A program made the translations under genes and the position numbers. From Pseudomonas sp. CROZ-RG-20F-R04-15 (GTDB lineage Bacteria > Pseudomonadota > Gammaproteobacteria > Pseudomonadales > Pseudomonadaceae), in assembly GCF_022662375.1 (NCBI RefSeq), contig NZ_JAKNQL010000005.1:248001-312000 (forward strand): a stretch of 64,000 nt of DNA, written 5' to 3'. Below the pieces are notes generated by a model. The model was not told the DNA's origin. It worked only from the letters and a program-made list of their open reading frames with translations, and did no database searches. Positions 50,129 through 62,498 of this stretch are shown piece after piece. Position 1 is the stretch's first letter; every line of letters begins with the position of its first letter.

Positions 50129-53079
50129 CACTCGGCATCCAGATGCATTTGCGTGACCACGCGGCCGTCGCTCTCGGCCTCGCCAAGATTGGCGTCGATG
50201 AAGTACACGCGGTCGTCTGCCAGTTGACCTTTATCGACCAGATAATCCTTGATGCTGCTGGCACGGTCCTGACCCAACTGACGCAGCAGTACATCGCTGC
50301 CACTCCAGAACTGAATCACGCCTTCGCGCATCTTCGCCGTACGTTCTTCCTTGCCCAGATCCTTCCATTCGGCCGGTGGCTGGGTTTTCAGACGAGTACG
50401 GTAGATGCCTTCTAGCAGTGGGCCTTTCTCGCCCTCCGGCACTTGCAGCAGCGACGCCTGAGCCGGGACTTTATCGCCACGACGCTGGAGCATCTTGTAG
50501 TAGTTGTATTGGTATTCGCGCTCCAGACGCTGCTCGGCGAGCAACGGGCCGTCACTGCTCTTCGCTGCTGTGCCTTCGATTTCCAGACGCAGTGCCGGAC
50601 GTTCCTTCAGTGCCTGGGACAGTTTGACCAGCGCCGCTTCGGCATCCTTGCTCAAGTCGCTGGAACCCGGCGCAAACGACACGGTGCCGAGGTCTTCCGA
50701 GCCGCCGCCATTGATCAGCCCGCCGATCATCTTGAACGGTGCGGCAGCGGCTTTGACGATCAGGTTGCGCAGGGTCTGCCAGACAATCGGCATCACGCTG
50801 AACTGTGGATTGTTCAAGTCGCCGGTGACCGGCAGTTCGATGGAGATCTTGCCGTCGACGTCCTTGAGCAAGGCGATCGCCAGTTTCAGCGGCAGGCTCA
50901 CGGCGTCCGGGCTGTCGACTTTTTCGCCGAGCTGCAATTGCTCGACCACCACCTTGTTCTCGGCTTTGAGCTGACCCTTGGTGATCAGGTAATGCAGGTC
51001 AAGGTTGAGCCGGCCCTTGCGGATACGGTAGCCGGCAAATTTGCCGGAGTAGGGCGTCAGTGTTGTCAGCTCGACGCGTTTGAAGCTGGTGGCGATGTCG
51101 AGGCTGGCCATCGGGTCGAACGGATTGACCGCGCCCTTGATGGTTACGGGCGCATAGCGATCGACCTTGCCTTTGATGTCGACGCTGGCCGGTTTGGCCT
51201 GACGGCTGTCGATGGTACCGATCTGGCCGTTGAGCTGTTGCACTGCGGTGGCGAAGTTCGGTGTCAGGCTGAAGTCGGCGAAGTTGGCCGAGCCGTCATT
51301 GATGGCGATGCCACCGATGTGAATACCCAGCGGTTTTTCGTTGCTGGCCGGTTTCGCTGCGGTGCTTTTCGCGCCACTGTCGGCGGGTTGTGGAATCAGC
51401 AGATCATCGATGTTGGTGGTGCGATCATCGTTGATCATGAATCGCGCATACGGCTGGAACAGGTTGATCTTGTCGATCGACAGGCTGTCGCCGTGTTGAT
51501 AATTCAGGCCTTCGACCACCACTTGCTGCCACTTGAGGAAGTCGCGGGTTTTCAGGGTGTCGAGGGTGTGCAGTTGATCGATCTGCGCGCGCCCGGTGAC
51601 GCTGAGCGCAAGCGGTTCGGTGCTCTTCAGATTGACCTTCAGATCGCTGCCAAGCATGCCGCTGCGCAGTTCCAGGCGAATGAACGGATTGATGTAGGAC
51701 TGCGCGACACGCAGGTCGATGTCCTGGGTCTTCACGTTGAGCTGGGCGTTGACCGGGGCAAGATTGACCGTGCCGTCGGCCATGATCTTGCCTTGTTTGC
51801 CCACACCGCTGTCGAGCTTGAGCTTGAAGGGCGAGCCGTTGAGGCTGTCGAAATCCTGCAGGTCGACGTTCAGCGGGGTGATATCCAGAGCAACAGCCGG
51901 TTTGGCGGAGCGGTCGGCCAGATGCACGGTGTAATTGCGCAATTGCACGTCTTTGAGCAGCACCTGCCAAGGCTTGCTCGGCGCGGTCGGTTCAGCTTTC
52001 GGCGAGTCGGCAGCGGCCGGCGTGTTGGCCGGTTCTGCGGCGGCTTTGGCGGCCGGTTTCGACGGTTGGCTGGCGAACAGTTTCTGCCAGTCCAGTTGGC
52101 CGTCAGCTTCGAGCGCCGCCCAGGTTTCCAGTTTGTTGCTGCGGATCTTGCCGACCACGACTTGTTGCTTGGCCAGATCCACCGAGGTTTCGCTGACGTC
52201 GAGACGTTCGAGTTTCGCCAGTGGCCGCCCGTCCGGAGCCTTGATGGCGAACGGCGCGATGCTCACCGCGACGTTGTTCAACTGCAGTTCGGTTTCTTTC
52301 GACAGATTGAGTTTGTACTCGCTGCTGAGGCTGATCACGCCGTCTTCCAGTACCAGCGGCACCGAATCACGCACGTAAGGCCAGAAGGCTTTCATCTTGC
52401 CGTCGGTGACTTTCAGGGTGCCTTCGGAGGTGAACGGGATCAGGCTGAAATTGCCGCTCCAGTCGATCCGGCCACCGGCGGGGCCGATGGCGACCAGGGT
52501 CATGTCGGCGCTGTCTTCGGGCAGGGTGCTGAGGTTTTTCAGTTCGAAGCTGAGGTCATCGTAGAGAAACTCGATGGGTTCGCTCGGGCGCACGTCCTCA
52601 AAGTGCACGACGCCGCCAGCCAGTTTGATATTGTCGATGCGCAGCGGGAACGGTTTGGCGTTCGGGTCGGCTGGCGTCGGCTCACTGGCCGGCACGTTGA
52701 ACAGGCCCAGCAGGTTGAGCTTGCCGTCTTTGGCGAAAAGGATTTCGCTTTTCGGCTTGTCCAGCTCGATGTTCGCCAGATGCAGGGCTTTGGTCCACAG
52801 GCTGTCGATTTGCAAGTCGGCGTACAGACGCTCGAAGCCGATCTGCTCCTTGCCCGGCTCGCCGATGACCAGCCCCCACAGGGTGACCTCAAGGCTGAAC
52901 GGATTGAGCTCGATACGCTGGATATGTGCCGGCACCGTCGCGTAATTGGCCAGTTGTTGATTGGCCACACGCAGGGCGATGCCCGGCAAAATCAGAAACC
53001 CCAGCAGGCTGTAGAGGGCCAGAGCAGTCAACAAGGCGCCAATCGCGCGAATCAATCCTTTGGTCATGTGCGGCTTCAT
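50128..53079 (-). CDS. Large DUF748 (AsmA/TamB-like) envelope protein
   Basis: 983 aa from ATG 53079; a start at 53067 is possible. One N-terminal membrane anchor (~13-32), a long beta-rich repetitive body of AsmA/DUF748 type (many VDLANL-like strands, residues ~60-800), a Pro/Ala-rich linker (~360-400, APAKPAAEPANTPAAAD-like), and a C-terminal OmpA-like segment (~840-920, ALKERPALRLEIEGTAAKSSDGPLLAEQRLE). DUF748 proteins are thought to span the periplasm like lipid-transport bridges, but function here is inferred only. Confidence 0.85.
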   Translation of the reverse strand: MKPHMTKGLIRAIGALLTALALYSLLGFLILPGIALRVANQQLANYATVPAHIQRIELNPFSLEVTLWGLVIGEPGKEQIGFERLYADLQIDSLWTKALHLANIELDKPKSEILFAKDGKLNLLGLFNVPASEPTPADPNAKPFPLRIDNIKLAGGVVHFEDVRPSEPIEFLYDDLSFELKNLSTLPEDSADMTLVAIGPAGGRIDWSGNFSLIPFTSEGTLKVTDGKMKAFWPYVRDSVPLVLEDGVISLSSEYKLNLSKETELQLNNVAVSIAPFAIKAPDGRPLAKLERLDVSETSVDLAKQQVVVGKIRSNKLETWAALEADGQLDWQKLFASQPSKPAAKAAAEPANTPAAADSPKAEPTAPSKPWQVLLKDVQLRNYTVHLADRSAKPAVALDITPLNVDLQDFDSLNGSPFKLKLDSGVGKQGKIMADGTVNLAPVNAQLNVKTQDIDLRVAQSYINPFIRLELRSGMLGSDLKVNLKSTEPLALSVTGRAQIDQLHTLDTLKTRDFLKWQQVVVEGLNYQHGDSLSIDKINLFQPYARFMINDDRTTNIDDLLIPQPADSGAKSTAAKPASNEKPLGIHIGGIAINDGSANFADFSLTPNFATAVQQLNGQIGTIDSRQAKPASVDIKGKVDRYAPVTIKGAVNPFDPMASLDIATSFKRVELTTLTPYSGKFAGYRIRKGRLNLDLHYLITKGQLKAENKVVVEQLQLGEKVDSPDAVSLPLKLAIALLKDVDGKISIELPVTGDLNNPQFSVMPIVWQTLRNLIVKAAAAPFKMIGGLINGGGSEDLGTVSFAPGSSDLSKDAEAALVKLSQALKERPALRLEIEGTAAKSSDGPLLAEQRLEREYQYNYYKMLQRRGDKVPAQASLLQVPEGEKGPLLEGIYRTRLKTQPPAEWKDLGKEERTAKMREGVIQFWSGSDVLLRQLGQDRASSIKDYLVDKGQLADDRVYFIDANLGEAESDGRVVTQMHLDAE

Positions 53080-53182
53080 CTGTCTGAATCGGAGTGCCTT
53101 GGAGTATGGCACGCGATTCTGGTTCCGAAGTAATAGCCGTGCTGCAGGATTGTTCAGATTCTTCTGTAGGAGCACATTCCAA

Positions 53183-53270
53183 GTGGGAGCGAGCCTGCTC
53201 GCGAAAGCGTCATATCAGTCGCTCTATTTGTTGGCTCATACACCGCTTTCGCGAGCAGGCTCGCTCCCAC
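53183..53270. repeat. REP hairpin pair, G-type
   Basis: Arms GTGGGAGCGAGCCTGCTCGC and complement. Ends 31 nt from the stop of the methyltransferase gene (minus strand). Confidence 0.92.
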
Positions 53271-53301
53271 AGGGGGAATAGTTGTCAGCTGCGCGGGCGG
53301 A

Positions 53302-54318
53302 TCACAGCTGCAGGATCAGGGTTTTCAGCGGCGGTTGCTGGTCCATGGACGGGAAGTCGGCACCCGGGGTCATTACGCTCCACTCGCGCACCGGGCGCCC
53401 GGCCTTCTCGGCACAGCGCAGCACCTGCTCGCGCCAGTCATCCATGCTGACTTTCGCCAGGTTGTTGCAGCAGATCAGCACGCCATTGTCGGCGGTGGTC
53501 AGCAACGCCGGTTTGAGCAGGCTTTGATAATCGCGCAGCAGGTCGACGGTGCCGAATGCACTCTTGGCCCAGGCCGGTGGATCGAGCAGGACCAGATCGT
53601 ATTGGCGCTGATCGAGACGCTGGTAGCTCGGCAGTTTTTGTCCCCGACGCTGGCTGATCGGCAGGCCGGCGAGTTGGCGGATGGCCGGGAAGTAATCCGA
53701 CTGGATGAATTCCATCTCCGGCAGCTGTGGATTGAGCAGACCGTTTTCGCGACCGACTGCCAGATTACCCTCGGCGAAATCCAGATTGCACACTTCACTC
53801 GCGCCACCGGCAGCTGCGCTGAGGCCAACGCCGCAGGTGTAGGCGAACAAATTGAGCACGGATTTGCCTCTGGCGTGATCCTTGACCCAGCCACGGGTAT
53901 TGCGCAGGTCGAGGAACAGCAGCGGATCCTGCCCGGCATGACGCCCGCGTACGCGGTAGTTCAAGCCCCATTCATGACCGACCAGATCGGCCAGCGCGGC
54001 GTCTTCGGCTTTATAGACGCTGTCTTCACGATCAATGCGCGAATTGCCACGGGAGCGGTCGTTGTAAACCAGTAACGTTTCCAGGCCCAATGTTTGATTG
54101 ACCATGGCGTGCAGTTGCAGCAGGTCATCACGCTCCAGTGTCTGGTGAAAGCTTTGCACCAGCAGTTGCGGGCCGTAGCGGTCGATGGTCAGACCGCCAG
54201 CACCTTCCTGGCTGCCGTGGAACAGCCGATAACAATCGGTGCCCTGGCGGTGCAGCTCGGCCAGCAAATCCTGGCGTTGATCGAGGGCGGCGCGCAGCGC
54301 CTGATTCAAGGAAGACAT
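53302..54318 (-). CDS. Class I SAM-dependent RNA methyltransferase-like protein
   Basis: 338 aa. An N-terminal region with GLTIDRYGPQLLVQSF as in RlmI/RlmK type enzymes, then a Rossmann fold with the SAM motif (VLNLFAYTCGVGLSAAAGG) and the catalytic-like DPPAWAKS. It probably methylates an RNA base, the target being unknown. Flanked by REP pairs on both sides. Confidence 0.82.
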   Translation of the reverse strand: MSSLNQALRAALDQRQDLLAELHRQGTDCYRLFHGSQEGAGGLTIDRYGPQLLVQSFHQTLERDDLLQLHAMVNQTLGLETLLVYNDRSRGNSRIDREDSVYKAEDAALADLVGHEWGLNYRVRGRHAGQDPLLFLDLRNTRGWVKDHARGKSVLNLFAYTCGVGLSAAAGGASEVCNLDFAEGNLAVGRENGLLNPQLPEMEFIQSDYFPAIRQLAGLPISQRRGQKLPSYQRLDQRQYDLVLLDPPAWAKSAFGTVDLLRDYQSLLKPALLTTADNGVLICCNNLAKVSMDDWREQVLRCAEKAGRPVREWSVMTPGADFPSMDQQPPLKTLILQL

Positions 54319-54387
54319 GCGGGCGCCTTGCTGGAGAGAATGGGGGCGCGGGAGTTTAGCAGCTTGGCGGGCAATCGAGTTGCGCCC

Positions 54388-54453
54388 TTCGCGAGCAGGC
54401 TCGCTCCCACATGGGCATGCATTGCAAATGTGGGAGCGAGCCTGCTCGCGAAG
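54388..54453. repeat. REP hairpin pair, reverse arm order, short spacer
   Basis: Right-type arm first (TTCGCGAGCAGGCTCGCTCC), then the left-type arm (TGTGGGAGCGAGCCTGCTCG) after about 15 nt. Ends 3 nt from the stop of the DUF2236 gene. Confidence 0.88.
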
Positions 54454-54456
54454 CTT

Positions 54457-55329
54457 TTAAGTCAGCAAACCCATCCGGCGTTTGGCCCGCTGCACCGAAC
54501 CATTGCGCATCGCCCAGCGCAGCATCGGCGCGCTGCGTCTGACGCTGGCGCGAATCAGTTGGCGTTGCAGTGAACTCTGGCGGACATCGAGCATGTCGCT
54601 GGCCCAGTCCGGCAGCAGATCGATACCGGCCTTCATCATCAAATCACCAAACGGGCGGGCCAGAACACTCGGTGCCGGCGCGGCGAGCAACAGGCGCAAC
54701 ACCTCACGACTGCGCTCGTCGCACAGCAGCTGCGGGCGCATCCTTTGCAGATAATCAGCCACGTCCTGCCGCGATTTCGGCACATCCCTTGCGCCCAGGC
54801 GTTCGGCAATTACGGCGATTTCCGCGTAATAACGATCCTGATCAGACCCCGACAACTGCGGATTGCGATAGCGCAGATGTGCCGCGAGAAAGTTGCTGAC
54901 CTCGGCCACATGCACCCACGTCAGCAAGTCTGGATCACTTGCCGCATAGGGCTGGCCATCCGGCGCAGTGCCAACCACTTGCAGGTGAATGGTACGCACC
55001 TTCTCGATCAGCCAGTCGGCATCCCGCCGTGAACCGAAGGTGGTGCCGGAAACAAACTGACTGGTACGCCGCAAGCGCCCGAGCATGTCTTCACGGAAAT
55101 TCGAATGATCCCAAACCCCGGCCAGCGCCAGCGGATGCAAGGCTTGCAGCAACAACGCGCTGATGCCGCCGATCAACATGCTGCTGAAATCGCCATGCAC
55201 CTGCCAACTGACCGAGTCGGGGCCGAACAGGCCGGGATCGCCCTTGGGGTTTTCCAGGTCGAGTAGGCCGAGTGACAGACCGGTCAGGCTCATCAGTTGG
55301 TTTTCGATACGACTGCGGATGAATTCCAT
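54457..55329 (-). CDS. DUF2236 (MpaB/latex-clearing-like) oxygenase family protein
   Basis: 290 aa, soluble, helical. DUF2236 signature includes GDFSSMLIGGISALLLQALHPLALAGV and the His/Asp near WDHSNFREDM. Family includes heme-dependent latex-clearing and MpaB-type oxygenases; the role in Pseudomonas is unknown. 52 nt after acs on the same strand. Confidence 0.8.
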   Translation of the reverse strand: MEFIRSRIENQLMSLTGLSLGLLDLENPKGDPGLFGPDSVSWQVHGDFSSMLIGGISALLLQALHPLALAGVWDHSNFREDMLGRLRRTSQFVSGTTFGSRRDADWLIEKVRTIHLQVVGTAPDGQPYAASDPDLLTWVHVAEVSNFLAAHLRYRNPQLSGSDQDRYYAEIAVIAERLGARDVPKSRQDVADYLQRMRPQLLCDERSREVLRLLLAAPAPSVLARPFGDLMMKAGIDLLPDWASDMLDVRQSSLQRQLIRASVRRSAPMLRWAMRNGSVQRAKRRMGLLT

Positions 55330-55351
55330 GACTACTCAGTGAAGAAAGGGC

Positions 55352-55375
55352 GGGCGCGGCCCGTTGACCGCGCCC
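55352..55375 (-). terminator. Possible terminator hairpin of acs
   Basis: GGGCGCGG pairs with CCGCGCCC around 8 nt, 7 nt beyond the acs stop on the minus strand; weak T content after it. Confidence 0.4.
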
Positions 55376-55381
55376 GAAGCG

Positions 55382-57319
<1,938 letters not shown>

Positions 57320-57399
57320 GACGGTTCCTTATTCTTGTGGTGCGACAAGGATAAAGATGCGCCGAGCGATGCAGAGGTTCAAGTCATGCGCAAAACAAC

Positions 57400-57427
57400 T
57401 GTGGGAGCGAGCAGGCTCGCTCCCACA
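57400..57427. repeat. Collapsed REP element (28-bp palindrome)
   Basis: TGTGGGAGCGAGC-AG-GCTCGCTCCCACA: the outer half of two REP arms joined without spacer, a perfect 13-bp palindrome. 44 nt from the pgi stop (minus strand). Confidence 0.85.
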
Positions 57428-57433
57428 TTGGAG

Positions 57434-57466
57434 ATGGGTTGCCCACTGGAATTGTGGGCAACCCAT
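57434..57466 (-). terminator. Hairpin at the pgi 3' end
   Basis: ATGGGTTGCCCAC pairs perfectly (13 bp) with GTGGGCAACCCAT around a 7-nt loop. It starts 5 nt past the pgi stop. There is no U run, so it may be a stabiliser rather than an intrinsic terminator. Confidence 0.45.
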
Positions 57467-57471
57467 TCACA

Positions 57472-59136
57472 TCAACCGCGGTGACGACCGCGGAAGTAGT
57501 TGATCAAGCCCTGGGTGGAAGGGTCATCCGCGTTGGTTTCATCGCTGCCGACCAGACGGTTGTAAACGCCTTTGCCCAATTCCTTGCCCAGCTCCACACC
57601 CCATTGGTCGAAGGCGTTGATGCCCCAGACCACACTCTGTACGAACACTTTGTGCTCATACATCGCCACCAGTGCGCCGAGACGACGCGGGCTGATGCGT
57701 TCAACCACAAGGGTGTTGCTCGGACGGTTGCCCGGGATCACCTTGTGCGGCGCGAGTTTGTGCACCTGCTCTTCGCTCATGCCTTTGTCGCGCAACTCTT
57801 GCTCGGCTTCCGGCAGGGTCTTGCCGAGCATCAGCGCCTGGCTCTGCGACAGGCAGTTGGCGTACAGCCACTGGTGGTGGTCGGAGACCGGGTTGAAGCT
57901 GACGATCGGCACGATGAAGTCGGCCGGAATCAGCTGCGAACCTTGATGCAGCAACTGGTGGTAGGCGTGCTGACCGTTGCAGCCGACGCCGCCCCAGATC
58001 ACCGGACCGGTATCGGTCGATACCGGCGTGCCGTCCTGACGCACGCTCTTGCCGTTGGATTCCATGTCCAGCTGTTGCAAGTGCTTGGTGATGTTGCGCA
58101 GGTAATGGTCGTACGGCAGGATCGCGTGGCTTTGTGCGCCCCAGAAGTTGCCGTACCACACACCGAGCAGGGCCAGCAGCACCGGCATGTTCTGTTCGAA
58201 CGGCGCGGTCTGGAAATGCTGGTCCATGGTGTAGGCACCGGACAGCAGTTCCTTGAAGTTGGACATGCCAATGGCCAGCGCAATCGGTAAACCTATCGCC
58301 GACCACAGCGAATAACGACCGCCAACCCAGTCCCACATCGGGAAGATGTTTTCTTCGCGGATACCGAACGCCACGGCCGCCGCGTTGTTGCTTGAAACGG
58401 CGATGAAGTGACGATACAGCTCGGCTTCGGAACCGCCCTGCGCCAGGTACCAGGCACGTGCGGCTTGAGCGTTCTTCAGGGTTTCGAGGGTATTGAACGA
58501 CTTCGATGAAACGATGAACAGCGTGGTCTCAGCGCGCAGTTTCTGCGTCAGCTCGTGGAATTCGCTGCCATCGATGTTCGCCAGATAATGGCAACGCACG
58601 CCTTTCTGCGCGTAGGACAGCAGCGCTTCGGACACCAGCTCGGGGCCAAGGAACGAGCCACCGATGCCGATATTGACCACGTCGGTGATCGGCTTCTCGG
58701 TGTAACCACGCCACAGACCATCGTGGATGCGGCCAACCAGATCGGTGATCTGGTTCAGCACCTTGTGTACTTCCGGCATCACGTTGACGCCGTTGACCGA
58801 CAACTTGTCGCCCACCGGGCGGCGCAGGGCGGTGTGCAGCGCCGGGCGGCCTTCGGAAGTATTGACGATTTCGCCTTCAAACAGCGCTTTGATAGCGCCT
58901 TTGAGGTCGACTTCATTGGCCAGGTCGACCAGCAGGTTACGGGTCTGGGCGTTGATCAAATTCTTCGAATAATCGAGAAACAGTCCGCAGCTGCTGAGGG
59001 TGAATTGATTGAAGCGCTGCGGATCGGCGTTGAAGGCTTCGCGCATGCTGAAATCCTGCATGGCTTGGCGGTGATCTTTCAACGCTTGCCAGGCGGGCAG
59101 AGCGGTAACGTCTTGAGGAGTGAGGTAATACGCCAT
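57472..59136 (-). CDS. pgi: Glucose-6-phosphate isomerase
   Basis: 554 aa from ATG 59136 ([16 protein letters not shown]). PGI domains with [12 protein letters not shown] and the catalytic [12 protein letters not shown] and [10 protein letters not shown] regions. Interconverts glucose-6-phosphate and fructose-6-phosphate. A frame extending to 59316 is not supported. Confidence 0.95.
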   Translation of the reverse strand: MAYYLTPQDVTALPAWQALKDHRQAMQDFSMREAFNADPQRFNQFTLSSCGLFLDYSKNLINAQTRNLLVDLANEVDLKGAIKALFEGEIVNTSEGRPALHTALRRPVGDKLSVNGVNVMPEVHKVLNQITDLVGRIHDGLWRGYTEKPITDVVNIGIGGSFLGPELVSEALLSYAQKGVRCHYLANIDGSEFHELTQKLRAETTLFIVSSKSFNTLETLKNAQAARAWYLAQGGSEAELYRHFIAVSSNNAAAVAFGIREENIFPMWDWVGGRYSLWSAIGLPIALAIGMSNFKELLSGAYTMDQHFQTAPFEQNMPVLLALLGVWYGNFWGAQSHAILPYDHYLRNITKHLQQLDMESNGKSVRQDGTPVSTDTGPVIWGGVGCNGQHAYHQLLHQGSQLIPADFIVPIVSFNPVSDHHQWLYANCLSQSQALMLGKTLPEAEQELRDKGMSEEQVHKLAPHKVIPGNRPSNTLVVERISPRRLGALVAMYEHKVFVQSVVWGINAFDQWGVELGKELGKGVYNRLVGSDETNADDPSTQGLINYFRGRHRG

Positions 59137-59367
59137 CGCTGCGGTTTTCCTTTTTACTTGAACGGCCTTTTGAACACTGAACAGACCCGGCACGCCATGT
59201 TTGGGCATGGGATCAACTGCGTCGACACGATTTCTGGACACAGGGCGAATACAGTAAACCTCGCGCTGCGTTCTGTCTTGACTTTGTCTGACCAGATCCC
59301 TGTACTTTTTTAACATCGCGACAGGGATTTGGCCGACAAACGGAGAGGGGCTGGGGCGATTTCGCGA

Positions 59368-59748
59368 TCAGGCGAGCTGAACCGGGATGGCGTTGCTGGT
59401 GTGACTCAGCTCGTTGCCCGGTGCCATGTAGAGCATGCGCGGCTTGAAATTGACCAGCTCCGCTTCGCTGTAATGGGCGTAGGCACAAATGATCACGCGG
59501 TCACCGACCTTGGCTTTGTGCGCAGCGGCGCCGTTGACCGAGATCATCCGCGAGCCTTCTTCGCCACGAATCGCGTAGGTGGTGAAGCGCTCGCCGTTGT
59601 CGACGTTATAAATCTGGATCTGCTCGTATTCGCGGATGCCGGACAAGTCCAGCCACTCGCCATCAATGGCGCATGAACCTTCGTAATCGAGCACCGCATG
59701 GGTGACTTCGGCGCGGTGCAGTTTGGCCTTGAGCATGATCGCGTGCAT
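59368..59748 (-). CDS. panD: Aspartate 1-decarboxylase PanD
   Basis: 126 aa. Self-processing site YEGSC (cleavage between Gly24 and Ser25 to give the pyruvoyl group). Makes beta-alanine for pantothenate. Separate unit from panC (205 nt apart with a REP pair between). Confidence 0.95.
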   Translation of the reverse strand: MHAIMLKAKLHRAEVTHAVLDYEGSCAIDGEWLDLSGIREYEQIQIYNVDNGERFTTYAIRGEEGSRMISVNGAAAHKAKVGDRVIICAYAHYSEAELVNFKPRMLYMAPGNELSHTSNAIPVQLA

Positions 59749-59848
59749 GAGGTTTTTCCCGGGTTGGCATCGAACGGCGGGCAGTGTGCCCGAAGGCTTT
59801 TAAGGCGGCAATATGGCTGTAACTGGATCTTTAAAACACAAAAAAACC

Positions 59849-59938
59849 TGTGGGAGCGAGCTTGCTCGCGAAGGCGTCATGTCAGTCGATATTTACGTCA
59901 GCTGACAGATTGCATTCGTGAGCAAGCTCACTCCCACA
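59849..59938. repeat. REP hairpin pair, CTT-type with diverged right arm
   Basis: Left arm TGTGGGAGCGAGCTTGCTCG; right arm GTGAGCAAGCTCACTCCCAC, with G to A-type changes. Ends 15 nt from the panC stop. Confidence 0.9.
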
Positions 59939-59953
59939 GGTTATCGGTGAGGC

Positions 59954-60814
59954 TTAAACCGGGGTATCGAGATTCAGGTGCAGGTTATCGATCAACCGTG
60001 TGGTGCCGAGGAACGCGGCCACCAGAATCACCAGATCACGGTCTTCAGCCGTCGCCGGACGCAAGGTCAGCGCATGGCGGATTTCCAGATAGTCCGGGCG
60101 CAGACCCGCGGCTTCGAGCTGTTGCAACTGAGCACTGATCAGCGCCGGGAAGTCCCGTTCGCCTGTTTTGATCGATTCGGCAATGTTGCTCAGCGAGCGA
60201 TAAACCACCGGTGCCACCGCACGTTGTTCTTCGCTGAGGAAACCATTGCGCGATGACAGCGCCAGGCCGTCGGCGGCGCGAACAGTCGGCTCGCCGATGA
60301 TCTGGATCGGCATGTTCAGGTCGTGCACCAGAGCGCGGATCACCGCCAGTTGCTGGTAATCCTTCTGGCCGAAAATCGCCAGGTCCGGCTGGACCATGTT
60401 GAACAACTTGCTGACCACGGTCGCGACACCTTCGAAGTGCCCCGGCCGGCTGGCGCCACACAGGCCTTCGGACAGTTGCGGCACGCTGACCCGGGTCTGC
60501 CCGGCCATGCCATCGGGGTACATTTCCTCGACAGTCGGCGCGAAGAGCAGGGAACAGCCGGCTTCAAGGAGTTTCTCTTGATCCGCCGCCAAGGTGCGCG
60601 GGTATTTGTCGAGGTCTTCGCCGGCGCCGAACTGCAGCGGATTGACGAAAATGCTCGCGACCACGAAATCCACGCGTTGGGTGGCTTTGGTGATCAGTGC
60701 AACGTGACCGCTGTGCAGGTTGCCCATGGTCGGCACAAAGCCGATGCGCTTGCCTTCACTGCGGGCGCGGGCGACAGCGGCGCGCAGTTCGCGTACGGTT
60801 TTAACGGTGTTCAT
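59954..60814 (-). CDS. panC: Pantothenate synthetase PanC
   Basis: 286 aa. ATP-binding signature [15 protein letters not shown] (~25-39) and KDYQQLAVI. Joins pantoate and beta-alanine. Overlaps panB by ATGA; translation coupled. Confidence 0.95.
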   Translation of the reverse strand: MNTVKTVRELRAAVARARSEGKRIGFVPTMGNLHSGHVALITKATQRVDFVVASIFVNPLQFGAGEDLDKYPRTLAADQEKLLEAGCSLLFAPTVEEMYPDGMAGQTRVSVPQLSEGLCGASRPGHFEGVATVVSKLFNMVQPDLAIFGQKDYQQLAVIRALVHDLNMPIQIIGEPTVRAADGLALSSRNGFLSEEQRAVAPVVYRSLSNIAESIKTGERDFPALISAQLQQLEAAGLRPDYLEIRHALTLRPATAEDRDLVILVAAFLGTTRLIDNLHLNLDTPV

Positions 60815-61611
60815 GCAGAGAATCCGTGTTCGATGCCAGGGAACGTGGTGGCTTTGACTTCGTTGACGTAAGCCTTCAGCGCGGACTGGATGCTGTCCTG
60901 ACCGTGCATGAAGTTCTTCACGAACTTCGGCACGCGGCCAGTGATCGACAGGCCGAGCATATCGTGCAGTACCAGAACCTGACCGTCGGTTGCGTTACCG
61001 GCGCCAATGCCAATGACCGGGATCTTCACTGCCTGACTGATTTCGGCGGCCAGCTCGCTCGGCACGCATTCGAGCAGCAGCATTGCCGCACCGGCCTGTT
61101 CCAGCGAGATCGCATCGGCGCGCATCTGCCGCGCCTGGTTCTCGTTACGGCCCTGCACTTTATAGCCACCGAGAATGTTCACCGCCTGCGGGGTCAGGCC
61201 CATGTGCGCGCAAACCGGTACACCGCGCTCGGCGAGCAGACGGATCGATTCGGCAAGCCACAACTGACCTTCGACTTTGATCATGTGCGCGCCGGCCTGC
61301 ATCAGCATCGCGCTGTTGCTCATGGTTTGTTCGAGGGTGGCGTTGGCCATGAATGGCAGGTCGGCGAGGATCAGGGCATCCGTGTTGCCGCGTTTGACGC
61401 AAGCGGTGTGGTAGGCCATTTCTGCGGTGGTCACCGGCAAGGTGCTGTCGTGACCTTGCAGGACCATGCCGAGGGAGTCGCCCACCAGCAGCACTTCGAC
61501 ACCGGCCTCGTTGCAGGCGTGGGCGAAGGTCGCGTCATAGCAGGTCAGCATGGTGATCTTTTCACCTTTCTGCTTGAGGCTCTGGAGCGTGGTCAGGGTG
61601 ATGGCTGGCAT
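60811..61611 (-). CDS. panB: 3-methyl-2-oxobutanoate hydroxymethyltransferase PanB
   Basis: 266 aa. KPHB-type fold with [11 protein letters not shown] near 46, PFMAN and IGIGAG. Makes ketopantoate, using methylene-THF. First gene of panB-panC. Confidence 0.95.
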   Translation of the reverse strand: MPAITLTTLQSLKQKGEKITMLTCYDATFAHACNEAGVEVLLVGDSLGMVLQGHDSTLPVTTAEMAYHTACVKRGNTDALILADLPFMANATLEQTMSNSAMLMQAGAHMIKVEGQLWLAESIRLLAERGVPVCAHMGLTPQAVNILGGYKVQGRNENQARQMRADAISLEQAGAAMLLLECVPSELAAEISQAVKIPVIGIGAGNATDGQVLVLHDMLGLSITGRVPKFVKNFMHGQDSIQSALKAYVNEVKATTFPGIEHGFSA

Positions 61612-62008
61612 GTAAAAAATCCTCGTTCAGGCGCTCTGGAAACTACTGCGAGTAACGCGCGTGATTCGTCATCTACTCAGGCGCACGCTCTTTTGTCGTG
61701 CTTATAAGGCCTGGATTGCGCCCGTATGTGCCGGGTTGGCGGCAGCGGGACGCCTATAGTCGTGATGAGCCAACAGGAAGTCAATTGCGTGTGTTACCGC
61801 ATTGTTACGAGGGGAGTGTTACCGGCGTTACTGATGCGATTCAGCGGCGCGCTGGGGCTGATTCGGCGGTTTTTTGTCCGACAAAATCCAGCGTGCGCAA
61901 TAAACCAATGTGGGAGCGAGCCTGCTCGCGAAGGCGGCGGATCAGTCAACATGGTGCTGAATGACACACCGCCTTCGCGAGCAGGCTCGCTCCCACAGGG
62001 GATTGCAA
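61612..62008. other. Intergenic stretch of about 400 bases
   Basis: Between panB and folK, both on the minus strand. Apart from the REP pair at 61909-61997 and the likely panB promoter region nearest panB, I see no gene or strong signal. Frames running through it lack ribosome binding sites. Confidence 0.45.
61909..61997. repeat. REP hairpin pair, G-type
   Basis: Arms TGTGGGAGCGAGCCTGCTCG and complement. Ends 11 nt from the folK stop (minus strand). Confidence 0.92.
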
Positions 62009-62494
62009 TCAATCTGTCGAGAGGCGTTCCAGGCCGACGTACGGGCAGGCTGCCAGCAGATCGGAGAGGTTGCGGCCATCGGCCAAGCGCAGGTCCTGTG
62101 GGGCCAGTTCGGCGAGCGGATACAGCACAAACGCGCGTTCCTGAATCTGGTAATGCGGGACTTTCAGGCGTGGCTCGTCGATCAAGCGATCACCGAACAG
62201 CAGAATATCCAGATCCAGTGTGCGCGGGCCCCAGCGCTCAAGGCGTTCGCGGCCCTGATCATTCTCGATCGCTTGCAACGCATCAAGCAATTCCAGCGGG
62301 GCGAGCGAGCTGTCCAGCGCGGCCACCGCGTTGGTGTAACGTGGCTGGCCCGGCAACAGGGAATCGCTTTGGTAGAAGGCCGAAACGCCGACCAGCGTGG
62401 TTTGCGGCAATTGCCCCAGCGCCTCGACGGCGCTGCGCAGTTGTTCGGCGGGGTCTGCGAGGTTGCTGCCCATGCCGATGTAGATGCGTTCCAT
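62009..62494 (-). CDS. folK: HPPK, folate synthesis kinase FolK
   Basis: 161 aa from ATG 62494 (MERIYIGMGSN). HPPK motifs GMGSNLADP and RWGPRTLDLDILLFGD. Transfers pyrophosphate to 6-hydroxymethyl-dihydropterin. 4 nt behind pcnB, one transcript likely. Confidence 0.94.
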   Translation of the reverse strand: MERIYIGMGSNLADPAEQLRSAVEALGQLPQTTLVGVSAFYQSDSLLPGQPRYTNAVAALDSSLAPLELLDALQAIENDQGRERLERWGPRTLDLDILLFGDRLIDEPRLKVPHYQIQERAFVLYPLAELAPQDLRLADGRNLSDLLAACPYVGLERLSTD

Positions 62495-62498
62495 GCCT

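Noticed and set aside
50443..53133. 896-codon frame antisense to the DUF748 gene
   Set aside because: Mirrors the codon bias of the true gene in GC-rich DNA; composition (many H, R, D, Q, V) is not protein-like, and no start signal.
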